Below, piece after piece: positions 9,258-16,987 of a DNA stretch of 64,000 nt; within the stretch, counting starts at the first letter, position 1; each line of letters begins with the position of its first letter. The position numbers and the translations under genes are program-made. The notes under the pieces were generated by a model, which saw only the letters and a program-made list of their open reading frames with translations, did not search any database and was not told the DNA's origin. The stretch lies in contig CAJQLB010000003.1 of the NCBI GenBank assembly GCA_905479065.1, forward strand, positions 62,001-126,000. Direction: 5' to 3'. The stretch is from an uncultured Flavobacteriaceae bacterium (GTDB lineage Bacteria > Bacteroidota > Bacteroidia > Flavobacteriales > Flavobacteriaceae).

Positions 9258-10907
9258 TTAATTAACTCTGACAGACTTTATTAAGAAGTTTTCATCAATG
9301 GTAAAAGAGGTTTCTTTTAGATCCAAGTCCTGCCATTCAGCTTTGGGATATATCCATTGGTACCCTTCTTTTAATTTTAACTTGACAGGCATGTCAAAAT
9401 TATTGACAATGTTAGTGTATCGATAGGTGACGTTATCATTATGTAGTTTGTATTCAATTGTCGGTATTCGAACATCCCGAAGATATTGATTAAAGAATGC
9501 AGTTAGGTTTATTTGAGACGTCTTACTTAAGTATTCTTCAATCTCTTTGGTTGTTACCGTTTGATGGTAAAATGTTGTGTTTAGACCACGTAAGATGTTG
9601 CGCCATTTTTCATCATTACCAATAAGTTGCCTCAAGGTATGCAGCATAAAAGCTCCTTTGTTATACATGTCGCTTGAACCCTCGTTATTTACGTTATAAT
9701 GACCAATAATAGGCTTATCATTTCGAATAACTTGACCTTTTCCTACAGCGTATTCATTACCTGCTTTTTTGCCAAAATGATATTCTAAATACAAACTTTC
9801 AATATAGGCAGTAAACCCTTCATGAATCCACATATCAGCGATATCTCGATAGGTGATATTATTTGCAAACCACTCGTGCCCTGCTTCGTGTATTATTATA
9901 AAATCAAATTTTAAACCCCATCCAGTTTTTGATAAATCATTTCCAAGATATCCCTTTAAATATTGATTGCCATAAGTAATAGAACTTTGATGTTCCATAC
10001 CTAAATATGGTACTTCTACTAATTTAAAACCATCTTCATAAAAAGGATAAGGTCCTAACCAAAACTCAAACGCACTCATCATTTTTGGAGCGTCCTTAAA
10101 ATGTAATTTGGCCTTTTTTAAGTTGTCTTTTAATACATAATAGTCTAAGTCTAATGCTCCTTTTTCTCCATTAAAAACTTCAGAAAAGTGAGCATAGTCT
10201 CCAATATTTATATTGACACCGTAGTTATTTATAGGGTTGCTCACAAACCAATGAGAGGTTACTGTGTCGTCATTATGCTGTTCTAAGTCGAGTAGTCTTC
10301 CATTTGAAATATTTGTTAGATTTTTTGGAATATTTACACTAATATGCATACTATCAACTTCATCGTACATATGATCCTTATTTGGCCACCAAATACTCGC
10401 CCCTATGCCTTGACAAGAGGTGGCAATAAAATGATTACCATTGGGGTCTTTTTTCCATGAAACTCCACCATCCCAAGGGGCATTTTTTGCTTCCTGTGGA
10501 TGACCCTCATAGTGTACTTTTAGATAATTAATATCTCCCACGTTTTGAGTTTCAGCAAGGGATATAAAATGAGCACTCCCGACACTCTCCACTGGTAATA
10601 TGATACTATCTTGAGTTACTTTTGTAATAACTAATGGCGCTTGCAAGTCAATTTGCATTTTGGAATGACTTTTCAAAACGGTATACTGAATAGTGTTATG
10701 TCCTGAGATATATTTTTTTTCGGGATCAACCTTAATATCGAGATGGTAATGATTGAGATCCCACCAAGCACGTTCCTCAGTGATGGAGCCTCTTAGGGTA
10801 TCTTGTTTTGTAAAAAGCGTTTTATTTTGAAGTAGCCCTTGTGCTAATATCGCTGAAGAATCAGGCTTTAAAAAAAAAATTAAAATCAAAAAGATGTTTT
10901 TTTTCAT
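9258..10907 (-). CDS. M1 family metallopeptidase (aminopeptidase), exported
   Basis: A zinc aminopeptidase-like protein of about 549 residues. I chose the ATG at 10907 (MKKNIFLILIFF), which gives a clean signal peptide; an upstream ATG at 10922 adds five residues and overlaps the preceding stop as TAATG. Counting from 10922, the zinc site is HEAGH at 345-349 with the third ligand Glu368 in WIHEGFTAY, the canonical HEXXH-x18-E. The substrate-side motif that is GxMEN in most M1 enzymes reads GMEHQS (308-313). The N-terminal domain is the usual beta saddle; the large C-terminal helical domain of full-length aminopeptidase N is mostly absent, as in other short bacterial M1 members. It follows the M28 and M23 genes and is probably in one operon with them, for extracytoplasmic peptide breakdown. 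Confidence 0.92.
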   Translation of the reverse strand: MKKNIFLILIFFLKPDSSAILAQGLLQNKTLFTKQDTLRGSITEERAWWDLNHYHLDIKVDPEKKYISGHNTIQYTVLKSHSKMQIDLQAPLVITKVTQDSIILPVESVGSAHFISLAETQNVGDINYLKVHYEGHPQEAKNAPWDGGVSWKKDPNGNHFIATSCQGIGASIWWPNKDHMYDEVDSMHISVNIPKNLTNISNGRLLDLEQHNDDTVTSHWFVSNPINNYGVNINIGDYAHFSEVFNGEKGALDLDYYVLKDNLKKAKLHFKDAPKMMSAFEFWLGPYPFYEDGFKLVEVPYLGMEHQSSITYGNQYLKGYLGNDLSKTGWGLKFDFIIIHEAGHEWFANNITYRDIADMWIHEGFTAYIESLYLEYHFGKKAGNEYAVGKGQVIRNDKPIIGHYNVNNEGSSDMYNKGAFMLHTLRQLIGNDEKWRNILRGLNTTFYHQTVTTKEIEEYLSKTSQINLTAFFNQYLRDVRIPTIEYKLHNDNVTYRYTNIVNNFDMPVKLKLKEGYQWIYPKAEWQDLDLKETSFTIDENFLIKSVRVN

Positions 10908-10921
10908 GCTTTGTGCTTTCA

Positions 10922-12259
10922 TTAAAATGTTTTATTTGGAAATATAATCAAACTCTCATGGCCGTCTTTTCCGACTGAAGCAACTCCAAAGAAAAAATTA
11001 TCTATAACAATACCTTTGAGTAAAAATTCTGAAATGTCACCAACATACCGACTGTAATCCCAAGTCGGTGATGTTGTGTCTCTCCAGTAGATTTTATAGC
11101 CAACAGCATCTTTAGCTTTATCCCACTTTAACTTTACGGATGGTTCAACAATACCTCCAATTTTTATATTTTTTGGTGCCGGTGGAGCACTCGCTAAGCT
11201 GGCTAAATTGATTGCGTTAACAGCTGTTAGTTTTTTTGCGTAAGCAAAATTCACATGCTCAAACGTATCGCCATAGCCAATGCCATTTTCAACACGTAGA
11301 TCTTGGTGTTGCTGCGTGTAATTTTCGTGTGCTTCCATAATTCTAACTCCTGCATAACCAGCATCATTGAATGGTCTGTGGTGTCCACCACGTCCAAACC
11401 GATCGAGACGATAAACCATTAGAGGATTCATTTCTGGCATATATAATTTTACATTTTTATGGATGTAACGTGCTAATTGTCTTGAAACACCATCAACTTC
11501 ACCACCATAAAAGCGTCTCATTTGTCTTTCTTTTTGTGTTTCTGTGGGTGGTACAGGTTCTGAGAAAATTCTAAAAGTTCTATTATCAATGACTCCGTCA
11601 ATACCTTTTATGTTTCCAATCATATCATTATTCATAATCCCAATTATCTGCCATTTATTTTGTTTAGCAAATTCAGCTAATCCTTTGCCTCCATAAAGTC
11701 CTTGTTCCTCTCCTGATAATCCAACATAAATAATACTATTATCAAAGGTATAGTTACTCAATACTCGCGCAGCTTCAATGGTTCCGGCCATTCCTGAGGC
11801 ATTATCGTTTGCCCCTGGTGAGTCTGATGTGAAATCATTGGGATCTGAGACTCGTGAATCAATATCTCCACTCATAACGATGTAGCGATTTGGAAATTTT
11901 GTTCCTTTTTGAATTGCCAAAACATTGACAATATTAACATCATGAACTATTCGAGGGTTATCACCTTTTTCAACAAAATCTTTTTGATAAAAAACATCCA
12001 AGCACTTATTGCACTGGTCACTTATTTTTTCAAATTCAGTTTTTATCCATCGTCGAGCTGCTCCAATACCTCGTGTGGCGGAAATCGTATCACTGAGTGT
12101 ATGCCGTGTACCAAAATCAGTTAAAGTTTGAACGTCTTGTTGAATACGTTTCTCAGAGACGGCATCAATGATGTTGTACATCATCTGGTCTGTTTGGGCA
12201 GTTACAAGTAATGATAAAACTAAAAATAAATTCACTAGTATTATTTTCTTTGTTGTCAT
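10922..12259 (-). CDS. M28 family peptidase with C-terminal fibronectin-III-like domain, exported
   Basis: About 445 residues from the ATG at 12259 (MTTKKIILVNLFLVLSLLVTAQ gives a good signal peptide; an in-frame Met at 12295 would overlap the upstream gene). The catalytic domain spans ~30-350. Most co-catalytic zinc ligands of M28 are visible: Asp152 in GANDNASG, Glu184-Glu185 in SGEEQG, Asp212 in NNDMIG, and a His in IMEAHENY. The first ligand, normally His in an A-H-x-D motif, is Asp132 here (SGDIDS, 130-135). The last ~90 residues (PPAPKNIKIGG, LKWDKAKDAVGYKIYWR) form a fibronectin type III-like module. It sits between the M23 gene (7-bp gap) and the M1 gene, implying an operon. Aminopeptidase or carboxypeptidase activity cannot be told apart from sequence. 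Confidence 0.88.
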   Translation of the reverse strand: MTTKKIILVNLFLVLSLLVTAQTDQMMYNIIDAVSEKRIQQDVQTLTDFGTRHTLSDTISATRGIGAARRWIKTEFEKISDQCNKCLDVFYQKDFVEKGDNPRIVHDVNIVNVLAIQKGTKFPNRYIVMSGDIDSRVSDPNDFTSDSPGANDNASGMAGTIEAARVLSNYTFDNSIIYVGLSGEEQGLYGGKGLAEFAKQNKWQIIGIMNNDMIGNIKGIDGVIDNRTFRIFSEPVPPTETQKERQMRRFYGGEVDGVSRQLARYIHKNVKLYMPEMNPLMVYRLDRFGRGGHHRPFNDAGYAGVRIMEAHENYTQQHQDLRVENGIGYGDTFEHVNFAYAKKLTAVNAINLASLASAPPAPKNIKIGGIVEPSVKLKWDKAKDAVGYKIYWRDTTSPTWDYSRYVGDISEFLLKGIVIDNFFFGVASVGKDGHESLIIFPNKTF

Positions 12260-12266
12260 AGTGCTG

Positions 12267-12926
12267 TTAATAAGGTAGCGCTTCATAAACTTCATTTTGG
12301 ATTAAACTTTTTGGATTTGCACGTGTATTACTAAATGTAATGGGTAAGGATTGATAGGGATAAGACCCATAAGGCCTGTTATAATCCCAATTGGTTGCAA
12401 TAAAATGTAAATGTGGATATCTTGCATTACCTGACGCCCCGCTATACCCAATTGGATCTCCTGCATAGACGATCTGTCCCTGTTCAACAAGTGCGCCATT
12501 TTGGGTAAGATGCTGGTATTGTAAGAAATAACCATCCTCATCTCTTAAAACAACCACATTATTTAAAGGCTCAAAATCACCTCCAGAATCTTCCACAAAG
12601 ACAATAATTCCTTTTCGAGATGCTGTTACTAAAGTGCCTATATCCATAACAATATCAATGGCAAATTGATCGGGAAGACCAGCGGCATGTTGTGCACCTC
12701 CACAATGGCTCAAACCTATGGCATAAGATTGACCAACGGGGTAAGGAAGCAGGTGTGGTGAAACAGACCAATTTGGATATCCCACATTGTCGCATCCATT
12801 TGGAATTAGAAGACTACCACCTCCACCAGAATTGTTGTCAACGCCGTCGTCTTTAGCACAGGAGAAACTCACTATGAGCATAAAGGCTGTTGCAACAGAG
12901 AAATACTTGGGTAATTGTCTTTGCAT
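12267..12926 (-). CDS. M23 family metallopeptidase-like lipoprotein
   Basis: A 219-residue lipoprotein with lipobox Cys23 (SFSCAK). After a Gly/Asn-rich linker, residues ~85-195 match the LytM/M23 fold: the strand FAIDIVMDIGTLVTAS (where H-x-x-x-D supplies zinc ligands in active enzymes), QYQHLTQNGALVEQGQIV, GDPIGYSGASGNARYP and the closing HLHF motif. The last motif and the G-x-S-G-x-S pattern are typical of M23 endopeptidases that cut peptidoglycan stem peptides or act as their regulators. The first zinc His is not at the usual position (QFAID instead of HxGxD), although a His lies upstream in QHAAG, so activity is uncertain. It is first in a same-strand cluster with M28 and M1 genes. Confidence 0.8.
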   Translation of the reverse strand: MQRQLPKYFSVATAFMLIVSFSCAKDDGVDNNSGGGGSLLIPNGCDNVGYPNWSVSPHLLPYPVGQSYAIGLSHCGGAQHAAGLPDQFAIDIVMDIGTLVTASRKGIIVFVEDSGGDFEPLNNVVVLRDEDGYFLQYQHLTQNGALVEQGQIVYAGDPIGYSGASGNARYPHLHFIATNWDYNRPYGSYPYQSLPITFSNTRANPKSLIQNEVYEALPY

Positions 12927-13023
12927 AATGTAATGTTAAATCGTCTTATTTTTTTTGTGATTATAGATAATGTTGTTTGTAATTTAGTCTCATTATTATG
13001 TCATAGATTCCATTGAACATGGT

Positions 13024-13887
13024 TTATTGTTGTTCTGCAACGATTAATAACTTAGTGTTTTTTGTGTTGGATCTCATTCTTGTGATGTTTAATAGTCCAC
13101 GTGATTTTAAGTCTGTAACTTGTTCCCACTCTGAGCTCTTTCCTAAAGTGTATTTATATAAAACACTATTTTTACTAGTTATGATTGTATTCGTTGTTAA
13201 CCAGTAAATATCTTCTTGATTATTCAAAGTACTTGTAATAATTTGGGCATGTCCATTTATGGGATTGAAAGTTTTTATTTTCCAGTCTTTCTCGTCTTCT
13301 TTTGAAATAAAACTTATCAAGTTTGTTTTTGGAATCTTTTGAAATGAGCGCCCAACACGGTTTTCTAATTTTTGTGATTTACCATTTTTAGTGTTTATAG
13401 TGAATAGATTTAAAGCATCACCCTCTATGACTGCCGACACAATTGTTTCATTGTCAAGCCATGTGTAATAGGCAATGATTAAATTAGTTTTTATACGATA
13501 AGCTTGACCGTCGTTTAGATCAAACGTATAAAAATTTTGTGCTCCATCTGTGTCAAGGCGAATGGCAGATAATTTGTTGCTTTTTGGAATTTTTTGTGGA
13601 GAATATTCGCTTCCATCTGAATTATTAATGAATTGTTTTGAATCATTAAAACGATTATATTTCAAAATATCAGTTTGACCATTACGATTACTAGAGTAGT
13701 AAATAATGGTATCATTTTCAAAAAATGGTTGATTGTCATAGCCGTCATTGTTTGAAATGTTAATCATGTTTGACACTTCTATGTTATCTTGAGCTAATTT
13801 TAAATCAAACATGAATATTTCTGTATTTGACTGAGAGAACAAGACAAACGAGCAAAGAAATATGAGGTAAGTTAAAAGGTGTTTCAA
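13024..13887 (-). CDS. Exported WD40-like (PD40/TolB-type) beta-propeller protein
   Basis: A 287-residue protein with an N-terminal signal peptide (residues 1-19, FVLFSQS). It contains repeated blades of the PD40 type, clearest at about 45-70, where DNQPFFENDTIIYYSSNRNG matches the pattern seen in TolB and in periplasmic C-terminal processing proteins. The chain is shorter than a full TolB (~430 residues) and lacks its N-terminal domain, so it is a small stand-alone propeller. It probably binds a partner protein in the periplasm; no enzyme motif is visible. A 97-bp gap separates it from the M23 gene downstream, and the terminator of the fad operon lies directly upstream. Confidence 0.75.
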   Translation of the reverse strand: MKHLLTYLIFLCSFVLFSQSNTEIFMFDLKLAQDNIEVSNMINISNNDGYDNQPFFENDTIIYYSSNRNGQTDILKYNRFNDSKQFINNSDGSEYSPQKIPKSNKLSAIRLDTDGAQNFYTFDLNDGQAYRIKTNLIIAYYTWLDNETIVSAVIEGDALNLFTINTKNGKSQKLENRVGRSFQKIPKTNLISFISKEDEKDWKIKTFNPINGHAQIITSTLNNQEDIYWLTTNTIITSKNSVLYKYTLGKSSEWEQVTDLKSRGLLNITRMRSNTKNTKLLIVAEQQ

Positions 13888-13916
13888 GGTCCTAATTTTA
13901 CGTAAAGATAATAAAT

Positions 13917-13954
13917 TTAAAAAGCCAATTTTGAATTCAAAATTGGCTTTTTAA
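13917..13954 (-). terminator. Intrinsic terminator after the fad operon
   Basis: A perfect 38-bp palindrome whose arms contain AAAAAGCCAATTTTGAA and its complement, ending in a T run on either strand. It lies 20 bp beyond the fadE stop and upstream of the PD40 gene, both on the minus strand. It therefore most likely ends transcription of marR-fadN-fadA-fadE; symmetry would let it work in both directions. Confidence 0.85.
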
Positions 13955-13973
13955 TAACTTGAAGTAATAAAGA

Positions 13974-15776
13974 TTAAAAACAATATTTATTTTCAGTGGT
14001 CACTTTGCTAGCAATAGCATTTCTTAAATGAACCACATTTGGATAGTTGACGTATTTTGTAAAACGTTTTAATCCCATTAGCATCATTCGTTGTTCATCA
14101 CCCTCGGCAAAAGAAACAATTCCTTCAATACCGTTTTTCTTTATAATTTCTACAGCATTAAATAAATATAATTGCGCCATATGGATGTGTGTCTCTTGCT
14201 CTTTTTCACCAAATCGCTTAACATTTTTTTCAGTTCTTAATAAGGTTGATTCGGCCATGTAAATCTCAATTAAAATATTTGAGGCCGCCATTAAAAGCTG
14301 CTGATGTTGTTCTAGTTGAGGTCCAAATTTTTGAACGGCAGAGCCTGCGACCATCAAAAAAACTTTCTTTAATCTAGAAATCATTTCTTTCTCTTCAGAA
14401 AATAATTTTGAATAATCAGGAGTGTCAAAAGATGGGATACCCATTAGTTCGTCTGATACAGACATAGCTGGACCAAGCAAATCTACATGTCCCTTCATCG
14501 CTTTTTTAACTAACATTCCTACTGATAACATTCGGTTAATTTCATTTGTGCCTTCATAAATCCTAGCAATTCTTGCATCCCTCCATGCCGCTTCCATTGG
14601 TGTGTCTTCTGAAAAGCCCATACCACCAAAAATTTGTATGCCTTCATCTGCACAATTTTGTACATCTTCGGATACAGCAACCTTTAAAATTGAACATTCA
14701 ATTGCGTATTCTTCAACACCTTTCAATTCAGCTTCTTGATGTGTGTTACCAGCTTCAATTCTCAAAGCAATACGATCTTCAATATTTTTTGCTGCTCTGT
14801 AAGAAGCAGATTCTCCTGCATAAGTATTCGTGGCCATCTCGGCGATTTTTGATTTTATGGCACCAAAGTCAGCTATTGGTGTTTTAAATTGTTTACGTTC
14901 AGTGGCGTACTGTACCGCTGTTGTTAAAATTCGTCGCTGTGAGTCTAAGCAGGCTGCAGCAAGTTTTATCCTGCCAACATTCAAGGCGTTCATTGCAATT
15001 TTGAACCCTTCTCCTCGTCCAGCTAGCATATTGTCAACTGGTACCATAGTGTCATTGAAAAACACTTGTCGTGTAGAACTCGCTCTAATTCCCAATTTAT
15101 GTTCTTCCTCTCCAAGTGTAATGCCATTTTTTGTGTCGTTTTCAACAATAAATCCTGTGATATTTTTATCATTTTCAATTCTGGCAAAAACAATAAACAA
15201 CTTACAAAAACCAGCATTAGAGATCCACATTTTTTGACCATTAATTTTAAAATGTTTTCCGTCCTCTGTAAGTGATGCGGTTGTTTTACCAGAGTTGGCA
15301 TCTGAGCCTGCACCTGGTTCTGTTAAACAATATGCACCGAACCACTCACCACTTGCTAATTGAGGGACGTATTTTTGTTTTTGTTCATCGGTTCCATACA
15401 GGGTGATGGGCATTGTTCCAATACCGGTGTGAGCACCAAAGGCGGTACTAAAAGAGCCAGTTCCTGACGATATATAATCACAAACTAACATCGTTGAGAC
15501 AAATCCCATTTCTAGACCACCGTAAGCTTCAGGTACTGCAACACCTAAAAAGCCAAGATCACCTGCTTTTCGCATACAAGCTTCTGTGAAGGCATAATCT
15601 TTTTTCTCAAAGCGGTCTCGATGAGCAATAATTTCACGCTCATTAAATTCCATGACAGCTTCTTTCATCATTTGTTGTTCCTCTGAAAAATCTTCTGGTG
15701 TAAAGATGTCTTCACACTTTGATTCCTTTACTAAAAATTGACCACCTCGTAAAAGTTCTTTATCAATTGTGTTCAT
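13974..15776 (-). CDS. fadE: Acyl-CoA dehydrogenase (fatty acid beta-oxidation)
   Basis: A 600-residue flavoenzyme that introduces the C2-C3 double bond into acyl-CoA. Residues ~25-145 are the N-terminal helical domain, 146-245 the beta domain with AYCLTEPGAGSDA and the FAD-contacting KMWISNAG, and 255-420 the C-terminal helical domain. The catalytic base is Glu408 in IYEGTNEI. A further ~180 residues at the C-terminus are typical of the long acyl-CoA dehydrogenases (very-long-chain type) and exceed the ~380 of short members. It is the last gene of the run marR-fadN-fadA-fadE, with 17 bp between fadA and fadE, and a strong terminator follows. The gene order is the same as the B. subtilis fadNAE operon. 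Chain-length preference is not readable. Confidence 0.93.
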   Translation of the reverse strand: MNTIDKELLRGGQFLVKESKCEDIFTPEDFSEEQQMMKEAVMEFNEREIIAHRDRFEKKDYAFTEACMRKAGDLGFLGVAVPEAYGGLEMGFVSTMLVCDYISSGTGSFSTAFGAHTGIGTMPITLYGTDEQKQKYVPQLASGEWFGAYCLTEPGAGSDANSGKTTASLTEDGKHFKINGQKMWISNAGFCKLFIVFARIENDKNITGFIVENDTKNGITLGEEEHKLGIRASSTRQVFFNDTMVPVDNMLAGRGEGFKIAMNALNVGRIKLAAACLDSQRRILTTAVQYATERKQFKTPIADFGAIKSKIAEMATNTYAGESASYRAAKNIEDRIALRIEAGNTHQEAELKGVEEYAIECSILKVAVSEDVQNCADEGIQIFGGMGFSEDTPMEAAWRDARIARIYEGTNEINRMLSVGMLVKKAMKGHVDLLGPAMSVSDELMGIPSFDTPDYSKLFSEEKEMISRLKKVFLMVAGSAVQKFGPQLEQHQQLLMAASNILIEIYMAESTLLRTEKNVKRFGEKEQETHIHMAQLYLFNAVEIIKKNGIEGIVSFAEGDEQRMMLMGLKRFTKYVNYPNVVHLRNAIASKVTTENKYCF

Positions 15777-15793
15777 TATATTGTTTGTTAAGT

Positions 15794-16984
15794 TTAATTT
15801 AAAAATTCAAAAATTCCGGCAGCGCCTTGACCCGTTCCAACACACATGGTAACCATACCATACTTGTTTTGATGCTCTCTTTTACGCATTTCGTCAAATA
15901 ATTGAACTGAAAGTTTGGCACCTGTACATCCTAGAGGATGACCTAAGGCAACAGCACCACCATTTACATTTATTATTTCGTTATTTAGATCTAATTCGCG
16001 GATGACAGCTAAGGATTGTGAAGCAAAGGCTTCGTTAAGTTCAATTAAATCTATGTCATTTAATGATAAACCGCTTTGCTTCAATGCTTTTGGAACAGCT
16101 GCTACTGGACCAATTCCCATGATTCTTGGTTCAACACCTGCTGCCGCATAACTCGCAAGCCGAGCTATAGGATTCAGATTCAGCTCATTGACCATCGCCT
16201 CACTCATTACCAATACGAAAGCAGCACCATCACTGGTTTGAGACGAATTACCCGCGGTAACAGAACCTCCCTGCGCAAAAACAGGCCTTAACCTTGATAA
16301 CGCTTCTTTACTTGTTCCTTGTCTAGGCCCTTCATCTTTTGTAAAAGTGTAGTTGCGGGCTGATTTTTTACCTTGGTTATTTACAAAAATCTCCTCGACT
16401 TGTATCGGTACAATTTGGTCTTGAAAACGATCATTTTCGAGCGCTTTCAATGCTTTTATGTGAGAATGATATGCGAATTCATCTTGGTCCTTTCTTGAAA
16501 TATTGTATTTGTTTGCTACTGCCTCTGCAGTATTTCCCATTCCCCAATAGTAATCTTCATGCCCGGCTTGAACGATGTTGTAGTTTAATTCTGGTTTAAA
16601 ACCTGTCATAGGAACCGAACTCATACTCTCTGTGCCTCCTGCGATAATACAGTCTGCCATACCTGATTGAATTTTCGCGACTGCCATTGCAATTGTCTCT
16701 AATCCCGAAGAGCAAAATCGATTTACAGTGACACCTGGGACATGTACGGTATCAAGTCCAATTAAGGAAATGATGCGTGCCATATTTAAACCTTGAGCTC
16801 CTTCTGGCATCGCGTTTCCTACGATGACATCATCGATGCGGTTAACGTCAAAATCAGGTAATTTATTCATCATATATTTGATGGTTTCGGCAGCAAGTTC
16901 ATCAGCTCTTTTGAACCTTAGTCCTCCTTTTTTAGATTTGCCAACGGCTGTTCTATACCCTTTTACTATGTATGCTGTTTTCAT
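15794..16984 (-). CDS. fadA: Acetyl-CoA C-acyltransferase (3-ketoacyl-CoA thiolase)
   Basis: A 396-residue thiolase that cleaves 3-ketoacyl-CoA with CoA to give acetyl-CoA and a shortened acyl-CoA. The nucleophile is Cys91 in NRFCSSGLE. The second conserved block is GGAVALGHPLGCTGAKL (His ~353), and the C-terminal proton-shuttle Cys is in MCVGTGQGAAG near residue 383. Length and motifs match degradative thiolases closely. It lies 3 bp after fadN, so the two subunits of the beta-oxidation complex are translated together, and 17 bp before fadE. The nearby MarR operator would control it. Biosynthetic thiolase activity is an alternative, but the operon context argues for fatty acid degradation. 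Confidence 0.95.
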   Translation of the reverse strand: MKTAYIVKGYRTAVGKSKKGGLRFKRADELAAETIKYMMNKLPDFDVNRIDDVIVGNAMPEGAQGLNMARIISLIGLDTVHVPGVTVNRFCSSGLETIAMAVAKIQSGMADCIIAGGTESMSSVPMTGFKPELNYNIVQAGHEDYYWGMGNTAEAVANKYNISRKDQDEFAYHSHIKALKALENDRFQDQIVPIQVEEIFVNNQGKKSARNYTFTKDEGPRQGTSKEALSRLRPVFAQGGSVTAGNSSQTSDGAAFVLVMSEAMVNELNLNPIARLASYAAAGVEPRIMGIGPVAAVPKALKQSGLSLNDIDLIELNEAFASQSLAVIRELDLNNEIINVNGGAVALGHPLGCTGAKLSVQLFDEMRKREHQNKYGMVTMCVGTGQGAAGIFEFLN

Positions 16985-16987
16985 GAT

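Noticed and set aside
14573-15313. Several 96-135-codon frames inside fadE on both strands
   Set aside because: They overlap an intact acyl-CoA dehydrogenase in other frames and show no domain.
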